A DNA stretch of 64,000 nt from Heterodera schachtii (lineage: Eukaryota; Nematoda; Chromadorea; Rhabditida; Heteroderidae), in contig SIJG01000013.1 in NCBI GenBank assembly GCA_023374025.1, positions 1,352,996-1,416,995 on the forward strand, written 5' to 3'. Position 1 is the first letter of the stretch, and every line of letters starts with the position of its first letter. Below, piece after piece: positions 55,130-64,000 of the stretch. A program made the translations under genes and the position numbers. The notes beneath the pieces were generated by a model. That model saw only the letters and a list, made by a program, of their open reading frames with translations, had not been told where the DNA came from and ran no database searches.

Positions 55130-56720
55130 TTACACTACGAAACTTATACATATTAATTTATATAATATTTATACAGAAGAAACAGTTCAATTTTTTACAC
55201 GCTACACGAGCATTATGCGTGAAATTTTTATTAATTAATATGATAAAACATTACAGTTATAATTCTCATTGAAAATCTAAAAATAAATTAAAAAAACTAT
55301 TACAAAAAATTAATCCACCAAAACATTAAAAATGCTTCAATAGAATTAGTAAATAGAATATTATATTTAAAGAGGCAGACAACTATTTAGATTCGAGATG
55401 GAAAGCCAATTCCATCTCCCACTGAAAACATATTCACTGCGCAAATCTACATGAATTGACACAAAAAATGTAAAACCAAATTAAATATTTTTTAAATTCA
55501 GCAAAAAATGATTAGTTTAAATAAAAAATTATTAAATGAAACCTAAACTTTGCGAAACAAGCTTCTAGCGACCATCTTAATGACCAGAGAACAAAGAGAA
55601 TAAAAAATTAATTCTTTTGAAACTGTATTAATAAAGACATTTTGAAATTAATAAATACAACAAAATCAATCTTTTTGAATAAATTTTCAAAATATATCAT
55701 TTATAAATTTTGTTTTTTCAATCAGAAAGACGAATCAAACCAATTCTAAAAGTAATGGAAAAACCCAAAGAAGATCGTTACATTATTATAATTTGCAACA
55801 AAACCAAAACAGCAAAAACGGTTTTATATATATTTAAATCAAATTTTCCTTACATTAAAGCATAAAACAATAAACTAAAATCATTGTCATACAAATTATA
55901 ACAAAAATATATTGAACGGGATGCACGCCTTGGACGTCTCGTAATGGACAAGAAATAATACTAATTGATTCCAAATTAGATCATTTAAGAATCAAAAATA
56001 ATTACAGAATGAGTTCGAAATTAAAGCAAAAGATAAAAATGATCAAAAATCTACATATAATCAAAATAATATCAAATAATATATACTCCTAATTATTATC
56101 ATATTAATATATAATTAAAAAATCAAAGTGCAAGAGAAAATCTGAATTGTGATATGATGCCGAGAAAATGAGACACATTGAACTTTAACTACGAAACTTT
56201 ATATTTATACAAAAGAAACAGTCTAATTTTTTTACACGCTAGACGAGCATTATGGCGTGAAATTTTATTATTCATATGATAAAACATAATATTTATAATT
56301 CTCATGAAAACCTAAAAATAAAATAAAAATATTCTTTAAACTACGGAAGCATTTAGATAAATTAATTTTCCCATAAAATAAAGTTCTGTCCATTATTAAA
56401 GTAAAAGTAAGATTCGGGATGGAAAACCAATACAATCTCCCACTGAAAAGATGTTTAGTGCGGAAAACTACATGAATTTACACAAAAAATGTAAAATAAA
56501 TTAAATATTTTCTTAATTCATCATAAAAATGATTAGTTTAAACAAAATTTATTAAATAAACCCTAAACTTGATGAAAGAAGCTTCTAGCAACCAAATTAT
56601 GACGAGAGAACAAAGAGAATAAAAAATAAATTCATTTTGAACATATTGAAATTAATAAAAACAAAAAATCAATCTATTCGAATCAATTTCAAAATATATA
56701 ATTTATAAATTTAATTATTC
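55130..56720. repeat. Direct duplication, ~550 bp, spaced ~1.06 kb
   Basis: 55130-55700 and 56190-56750 share ttttttacacgctacacgag-type, catctcccactgaaaa-type and aagcttctagc-type phrases in the same order, diverged by small indels. Neither copy has a coding frame. Between them is further AT-rich sequence with one GC-richer island near 55920-55950. Confidence 0.6.
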
Positions 56721-56852
56721 ATTCAGAAAGATAAATCGAACCCATAGTAAAATGAAATAAAATCTTTACAAAATTATCTTTTTAAATAAATAACTTAATG
56801 TTATATAAAATCGAGACAGGTTCATACATTGACAAACGATATGTTTAGAACC

Positions 56853-57206
56853 GGAGTAGGACAAAACGTCGTAGGACGAATATTTGGACCACAACTTTTT
56901 TCTTTTTCAACCAAATTAAACATAGTTGGTATTCTTCGAAATCATTTAAAAACTCTATCAACCTGCAAATTTTCAAAAATTTTTATTCATGCACAAAAAA
57001 ATAAGAGCAAAAAAAGTTCGAAATACTAGATTTTTGAGTCCCTTCTGGCCATAACTTTTTTGAAACTTAACGAAAATTTTTGAAATTTAGCAAATTAATA
57101 ACAAACAGACAGAGCTATAGAAAAACACTAAGAATGCTTAATTTGATTTACAATGAACAAAGTTATGGTCCAAAAAGTCTTCCGGCGACGTTTTGGGGTG
57201 CCCCCC
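56853..57206. mobile_element. Palindromic element with MULE-like tips
   Basis: Left end ggagtaggacaaaacgtcgt and, reversed at the right, ggggggcaccccaaaacgtc resemble the tips of the MULE 25029-28199. The inverted interior carries acaacttttttctttttcaa-type and ggtattcttcgaaat-type phrases of the palindromic family at 13698 and 16161. No clear target duplication. Confidence 0.5.
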
Positions 57207-60200
57207 AATAATCCACCTATTAATAAATGAACAGAAGAAAACGATAAAATATCTAATGATAATGAAAGATATTATCTAACCTTAATTTTATACATACATA
57301 ATTGTGAATAAAATAATTTTGGTTGTTTAAAAATTAAAATTAATTTAACTTAGCTAATGGCTATAAAAAATTGAAAATTTTAATGGATTAGATTTAAACA
57401 ATTATAAAATTCTAAAATAAACTAATGAATTAAAACATTAAAAACAGAATTGTAGTTGCCGTTATTTATGAAGCAGTATAAGGTTTTGAATTATAAACAC
57501 GCATTTAAAACAAAAAAGAAATTCACTTACAAAAAGTTGGAATAAAATTAAAAATGATAAAAATATCAAAATTATATTTAAAATAATAATGCTGTGTAAA
57601 AGCATTTCATCAATTTATATATTAGCTTTGTTTTAATTGTAACATCGATTTAAAAATATGAAAAAAATTTACAATAACGAAAACTAGAGGCCATTAAGAA
57701 ATACTGAAAATTTAAAGAATTTATATAAGGAAATAAAAAATAAATATTAAAATGTAGCTGATGAAATTTTTATATTTTCTTTTCTATATTTCATACAAAT
57801 AAACTTCATTTCGATCTCAATTCGCATTAAATTTGTTCAATAAATTGTTTATATTTATTACAACAAAATAAGCTAAAATACAATAGACCGTTGATTTAAT
57901 TTAAGAATATCTGTGTAATATAAAGGACCACAATGTTCGCTCAATATTCCACAAAATAAACATAGAAAAATTCAAAAGGTTGTCGGGGTTATTTAAAACA
58001 TAGAAATACCTCAGATAAAAAACAAAAGTGGATAATTTAGCAGAATGGACGAAATTAAATCCTTAAATACAATTTCTAAATTAAAAGACTGTATTAAAGC
58101 ATGGCTATTAATCTGCTTAGACGAGAAATCTTTTATTAATTTGCATAAATTAATTAAAAAGATAATTTAAAATTTGTTTAATCAAAATAATATTATCTAT
58201 AAATTTGGCAAAGATGTATTTATCTAATATAAGAAAAGGATAATGTAATATTTAAAAACATTAATCAAACCATTTATTTTTCATTGAATCGAAGTAAAAC
58301 TTTACCGGATGACCTTTATCAACCAATGCTCGTTACCAATGCCAATGCCGGAAACAGTTCATAAATAACGTGAGTTATATCTGCAAGAATAAAAATACAG
58401 AAAAGATTTTTGATTAAAACTTCAATTTATTTAAATAAATTATCGACATAATTTATAAGATAAGATAATTATATAAAAACTAAATTAAACGAATTTATGT
58501 GAATATCTATTGAATTTAATGAAATCTGATTATAAAGATAATAAAATTGTTAAGCTAGGTTTTTTACAAAACGAAGAAATAATAAAATATGTGATTATGT
58601 ATTTTCTAGATTCAATCTTACGCTTTTATTACAATATTGATTTAAATGTGATATAGAAAAATGAATAATTCAATAATCTGAAAACGAATGTTCAAATATG
58701 ATTTGATAAATTAAAAATATAAATAACATTATATTATATTGAGTAAAACAAATTAATTATGTTCGGACAAGCTCATAAAAATCCGGACTGCACGAGAAAA
58801 ACAAAAATCAAAAACAATCTTTGAAATGCTGTCATGGCTTAAAAATCGAAAAATAAAAAAACTGAATATTAATTGCTGTAACATTGTAAATTGATAAATT
58901 TATTCTAAAAAATGAGATTATATGAGTATAATTAAAAAAGCATCAAGAAGTTAATTCTTCAGACTAAAAAAAATATATTTATAATAGTAAAAATTATATT
59001 CAATATAAAATTTAAAAAAGAATGAAAGTTCAATTAAATTGAAGTTTTTCATTGCTGATTTTCTGTGTTTTATCGGAAAAAAAAATAAAATAAAAGTATT
59101 TTTTATAAGAAAATAATAAATTCAAAAGCAAAGCTTTAAATATTTTAAAAAGTTATCATGCTAAAAGAAAATATAAATTGAAAAACAATTATGAGTCCAA
59201 CGACAACAAAGAAAATGTTCCGCCAGGTGCTAGGGACTTGAAGAAGAGAAAAATTTATGCGAAACTAAAAACCTAAAAATTAATCAAAATAATTTGACAA
59301 AATAAAGTCACAAATTTAATATAAGTTTTACACAATAAATAAATTATATATAAAATAATCTAATTGAAGAGGAGGAAAACAAAGCGACATTGGTCTTCAA
59401 GTAATTGAAAATTTAATTTTATACTTAGAACAACAAAATAGGGCCATGTCCCCAAAATCCATTTCCCAACCAGGAAAACGGGGGACACAAAGAAAGCAAG
59501 AGGATTCTTCAAGGTAAAGGAACCAGGAATTAAAGAAAAAATATAGAATTTTCAAATATGTTTTTATCATAAACAAATAAACATAAATAATAAAACTTTA
59601 ATACTTAAAATTGTGAAATAACTCATATAAATAAAATAAAGCAAAAATAAAAATTTAAAATGACATTGATTAATTAATAAACCTGAAATTGAAATAAAAG
59701 AATTTAATATAAATGAAGCTAACATCAATTTGGGCTATGTTCACATGAGAATAAATGCTTTTAAAATTACCAATATTTTCAAATTTCTCACCAAATGAGT
59801 ATATTACAACAATTTTCTTGTAAGAAAATATCTATAATTTACTAATAATCTTTTATAACAATAATTTCTAACGGAAATCGAACAGAATAAGCTAAAAAAG
59901 CATTTTAGTCAATATAAACTAAAAATAAATTCTCAAACAAATTAAAATTATTTCAAGTGAGTTAAAAACACTCGAAAAATTTTTGCTTATAACAATTTCT
60001 TCTAGCAAATTATTTTGTGAAGCAAATTAAGTCTAGAATTAATTAAAAAATATAAACAAAACTGTTGTAATAAACTAAAATTAATCATTTAAATTTAAAA
60101 ATTAAATTTTTAAATTTTATAATACCAATGGTAAATCCAAATTAATTGGAAATTCTTCTTGAAATGACACAATAAAAAAAATTATAACACACACAGAAGA

Positions 60201-62589
60201 AATAATAAATATTCATAGGATACTAGAGCGATGATTAAATTAGTAAGCAATAAATAAAAATTTATGAATATTTAATGTTAATAAATTGGCAAAGATTAAA
60301 AAGCTAAAACTAATATAATAATTAATATTAAATAAATATAAATTGTATAAAAGTGATTTAAATATATTGTATAAAATAATTTTTCCTTCATTTGTTTATT
60401 AAATGCTTGGAGCACATATAATTTATTAACCTATGTAATTAAAAAAGAAGATTTAATCATTTCGAGAAAATTGGGATAAACTTAAAAATTTAAAGAATAA
60501 AAAAACTATATTTATTTTGTATAAAATTAAAAAAATGAATTCGTCTTTGTTTTGAAAATATACAAACGATTAATCATCTCAAGAAAATAATAAAAGGAAT
60601 AAACTTAAAATTAAATAGATAAAAAAAGAAATAATATAAAATGTATTTTTGACAAAGATTTATAAATATATCATTTAAAATAGTAACAATAAATAAGGAA
60701 TAAATAAATTTGAAAATTCTTATAAATGAATTTGAAAAGACTTACAAATTAAAGTAATACTGTTTAAATATAAATAAACTCACAACAAAAATAAAAAAAT
60801 AATTTCAAAAAATTCAGCATATAAATGCAAGGATTTGCAAGCAAATATTTTGGGGTTTCATTTAAAATCAAAAGTTTTCTGAATTTCTAAAAAACATATA
60901 TTTTGATGAACATAAAAAAATAAATCGCGGTGGCGAGAAAAAAAGGATTGAGAGAATAAAAATTATAAATTTACGGTAGAAAAATTAATAAAAAATTAAA
61001 TACTAATTTAAAAAGCGTATAATTTTATAAGAGCGTATGTTATATTTATTTTAATGCAAAAATTGTCTAATATAAGGAATGCATATGAAATATTAAAAAT
61101 GTTAATTTTTTTTTATCGTGCAATAATTATATTTAAAATACAAAAATTTAATTATATTCTCATTTGTTAGAAATATATATAGAATTTTAATATCGGATAC
61201 AAAGAATAAACTTGTATTGCCTCTAAACATTATTATAAACAAGAAAAAGCTATCTTTGATAATCTTTTCAAACAAAAATAATGGAAAATAAACGTTGAAC
61301 CACATTGAAAATAAAATCAAACTTATTAATTACCTAATAATATTAATAATTTTTATTTCTTTTAAAAAATATAAATTTAATTTCTTTCGAACATTTTAAA
61401 TACTCGGTGCTTGGTTTACCGTTTCACCGAAGTAAGCTTTGGCTTAGCTTCAGCTAGTTCCTTATGCTGAACGCAACTATCAGAGAACATCTGTTGCTGT
61501 ACGATTCGAATTTAGCTCGAAGAATCGAGAGAAATTTCAACGAGCTCATGGATTGCAATAATAAACATATATTCAAATGAATAGATAAATTAGAAGATTA
61601 AAACTTTTAATTTAGATATTAAAAAGAAATTCAAAACATTCGACAGTTAAATGAACAATATGAAAATAATCAAAATTATTTTTAATATATTCCAACAATA
61701 ATAGGTGATACTGATTATGGGTCAGAAGAATACCCAATGAAATACTACAAAATTAAAAAAATGAATTTAAATTAATTAAATAAAAGAATTGGTTATCAAC
61801 TCTCTTTTAACATATAAATAAATAATTAAAAATAATTATAAGTAAAAATTCATAAAATTAAAATTATCAACAAAAAGATAATGATCATAATCATACTAAA
61901 TGAAAAACTAAAAATAATTATAAATTAATAAATTTATTGAAACTAATAAAAATAAATTTTTCTTACGAAATGGGAAAAGACAAATAAATACAAAAATTTA
62001 AAATAATTCTGAAGAAAATACACGTTTACATTCCTCCGTGTGCAAGAAATATGGAGAGAAAAAATTTTCCTTTGAAGCAACATAAATTCCTAAACTAAAT
62101 TTGATATAAATAACAAAATTACTAAAATTTAAACATTATTTCTTAAGATACGGATTTATTTGAAGCCAAACTAACTCAATTGATATGAATAACTAATTAA
62201 ACTAAATTTATAAAATATTTTTTTTACATCATCAATTTTTTTATAAAACCTGCTTTTTAATTGCAAATTTAATTTAAAAACATGCAAATAAATGACGAAA
62301 AATAGAGTTAAAGGGCGAAAATTTGTTGTTAATTAATACACATATAAGATGAAATAAAAAACTAAATATAAAAAATAAAGAGAAATCTATATTTTGAGTA
62401 ACGACAATGTGTACAATCAAGTTACTTTAAGTTTGATGTAATTTCAATTTAAATAAAAATATAATTAAAAGGTAATTAAAAAAATAGCTTTAATTCATTT
62501 TTCTATATATTCTAAATTATTTAAAAAATGCAACTTTAAAAAAAGCCATTTAATCAAGGTGCAGAAAGTTTTTGGGCATCAGCGCGTTG
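57207..62589. other. Very AT-rich DNA, no gene assignable
   Basis: Long A/T stretches without substantial frames. Small GC-richer islands that might be exons sit at about 58330-58390, 59185-59245, 59450-59515 and 61405-61550. At 59185-59245 the minus strand, after a ccctag acceptor, reads TWRNIFFVVVGLII. Nothing can be joined into a model. Confidence 0.35.
61405..61560 (-). CDS. Exon-like island
   Basis: On the minus strand an ATG near 61549 opens a 31-codon frame starting MSSLKFLSILRAKF. A second frame after a cgtacag acceptor reads QQMFSDSCVQHKELAEAK and ends at a donor-like AAACG|GTAAAC. The two overlap in different frames, so at most one is right. Confidence 0.25.
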
Positions 62590-62597
62590 GTATCTAT

Positions 62598-62962
62598 CAG
62601 GGTTGTTCCGGGACGAGAAAAATATCGGATCGGGATACGGGTCGGGTCGGTCGAAAAAACATCAGGTCGGGGTTCGGGTTTCGGGACGCGAAAAATGTCG
62701 GGATTCGGGATTCGGGTCAATTAAAATTTTTTAATATGTGTTCAAAAATCAAAAATAAAATTTTTTTATTTGAAGGAAGAAATCAATAAAAATTTTCCGC
62801 TGCGCGCTTTTTCTTAAAAATTTTTCACCTAGACCCCTTTCTTACCAGTGCTTATTTTGTCCCGAATCCTGACCAAAATCATCAAGTCGGAATTCGGGTT
62901 TCGGGACGAAAAAAAATTTCGGGTTTCTGGATCCGGGATTCGGGTGACCGGGAACAACCCTG
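62598..62962. mobile_element. hAT-type MITE with perfect 8-bp TSD
   Basis: Starts cagggttgttccgg and ends ccgggaacaaccctg, inverted repeats differing by one base. It is flanked by gtatctat at 62590-62597 and 62963-62970. The interior repeats tcgggattcgggt and cgggtttcgggacg near both ends. Non-coding. Confidence 0.85.
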
Positions 62963-63120
62963 GTATCTATATATTTTTTGCTATTGTGTTAATAATTTGA
63001 AAAGAAATAAAATAAGAAAAGTAATAATTATTAAAATTTATGAAAAAATTTCATTTCAATTAATTAAACATTATTATTATCAGAGAAATATAAAAAAATG
63101 AATAAATATACGAATGAAAC

Positions 63121-63769
63121 AAAATTTTGGTAAATGTTTATCTGAGCTCCCAGATTCAAAAACACCCAAAACCACTTTTATAAGTTTTCTTATGCGCTGA
63201 AAACGATAGAACAATCAAAATTTTGGCGCGCTCTCAACTTTAAGCCGGTTTTTGAACCGGTTTAAAACTCGAAAAATTGAATGAAAAGGGGGGCTCCTGA
63301 CCCTTTAAAAGGTCAAATTCGGACAAATTTAGTATCATTCGAAAGCTCTTGACGAGCTAAGTCTATAAATCAAGGAATGAAGCCGTGCCGATGCCATAGA
63401 GCACTGGGACAACTGAGTCCCAGTGAAAATGGACACTTCAGTACCGAAAAATAATAAACGGGAAATATGTAAGCGCGGACTTCTTCCGTAGCCCGTAGTC
63501 TCGCCCCACCTACTGGCCGCCGTAGTCGAGTGTGCGGCGGTTTTTTAGCGCAATAAGGAAAAAAAAAATTTTTTTTAATTTGTAGTTGCGCCGGAGGCCT
63601 CTTTTTCCTCAATTTTTCGAGTTTTAAACCGGTTTAAAAACCGGCTTAAAGTTGAGAGCGCGCCAAAATTTTGATTGTTCTATCGTTTTCAGCGCATAAG
63701 AAAACCTATAAAAGTGGTTTTGGGTGTTTTTCAGTCTGGGAGCTCAGATAAACATTTTCCAAAATTTTT
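63121..63769. mobile_element. Large palindromic element, ~160-bp arms
   Basis: The left arm (63121-63290) and right arm (63608-63769) are inverted copies, sharing atgtttatctgagctccc, aacgatagaacaatcaaaat and aaaccggttt...aaccggcttaaag. The centre has gtatcattcgaaagctc, the same phrase seen in the other palindromic elements, and a minus-strand 80-codon frame not thought to be a gene. Confidence 0.8.
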
Positions 63770-63884
63770 GATTTACTGAGTTTAAATGAATATCAATTTT
63801 TTTAATTAAAAGTACTAACTAACAAAAGTATAATAAAATCTCAACTTATTTTTTAAAAGTAATATTATTTACTAATTGCTACTC

Positions 63885-64000
63885 CCCCAATTATCGCTCC
63901 TCTCTCTCTCCCCCGCACCTCCTTCTCTCTCCTCTCTCCCACTGCTCCTTTATTTTTAATCAATATAAAGGACGCGGCGTCATTTTCCATTGCCACTGTT
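63885..64000 (+). promoter_or_regulatory. CT-rich tract plus conserved aaaggacgcgg block
   Basis: A pyrimidine-rich tract (63885-63950) precedes ttttaatcaatataaaggac and gcggcgtcatt, matching 33346-33395. It runs off the window edge. It could be the start of a gene or a repeat lying beyond 64000. Confidence 0.3.

Noticed and set aside
59185..59245. Cytochrome c oxidase subunit 6A exon on the minus strand
   Set aside because: TWRNIFFVVVGLII resembles the COX6A membrane segment, but no following exon with the family's conserved C terminus was found.
63370..63612. 80-codon minus-strand ORF
   Set aside because: It lies inside the loop and arm of a palindromic element and has no protein-like features.

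Overview
The window looks like nuclear DNA of a nematode, most likely an AT-rich plant-parasitic (tylenchid-type) worm, although the species cannot be fixed from sequence alone. The grounds are very short GT-AG introns (44 and 59 bp in several places), TTTTCAG-type splice acceptors, an AP-2 transcription factor gene in small exons, and a full-length BEL/Pao LTR element with a phlebovirus-like envelope region, a combination known from nematodes. No bacterial operon, rRNA gene, intact tRNA or CRISPR array is seen.

Left part, 0.6-10.8 kb: two minus-strand multi-exon genes of unknown function. The upstream one (10806-8443) gives a complete five-exon, 447-residue model with a signal peptide. The downstream one (about 7364-659) is long, coiled-coil and Glu/Lys-rich, has two frame breaks and carries transposon insertions in its introns. 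Around 11-15 kb there are many small non-autonomous DNA transposons, several with intact 8-bp hAT-type target duplications.

15.7-24.3 kb: a complete eight-exon AP-2 transcription factor gene (330 residues) with a decayed extra copy of its second exon in intron 1, a roughly 545-bp triplicated segment, and a five-exon gene (250 residues) with an F-box-like start.

25.0-28.2 kb: a Mutator-like (MULE) transposon bounded by tandem-repeat terminal inverted repeats and a perfect 9-bp target duplication. It carries a frameshifted FLYWCH/MULE transposase on the minus strand and, divergently, a gene for a NADAR-domain protein (ADP-ribose/NAD-linked family) as apparent cargo. A 450-bp tandem array (4.5 units) follows at 28.5-30.5 kb.

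30.6-64 kb: extremely AT-rich, repeat-dominated DNA with only small exon-like islands, interrupted by a 12.6-kb BEL/Pao element (38363-50981, minus strand). This element has 842-bp LTRs about 99% identical, a 5-bp target duplication AACGT and one uninterrupted 3512-codon frame running through Gag, protease, RT, RNase H, integrase, a phlebovirus glycoprotein-like envelope and an unrecognised 634-residue C-terminal part. Further palindromic MITEs lie at 52.1-53.2, 56.9-57.2, 62.6-63.0 and 63.1-63.8 kb.

The most notable points are the MULE with a NADAR cargo gene and the BEL element with a fused envelope and an unexplained extra C-terminal protein. Exon models were built by hand from reading frames and splice consensus, so they are predictions.
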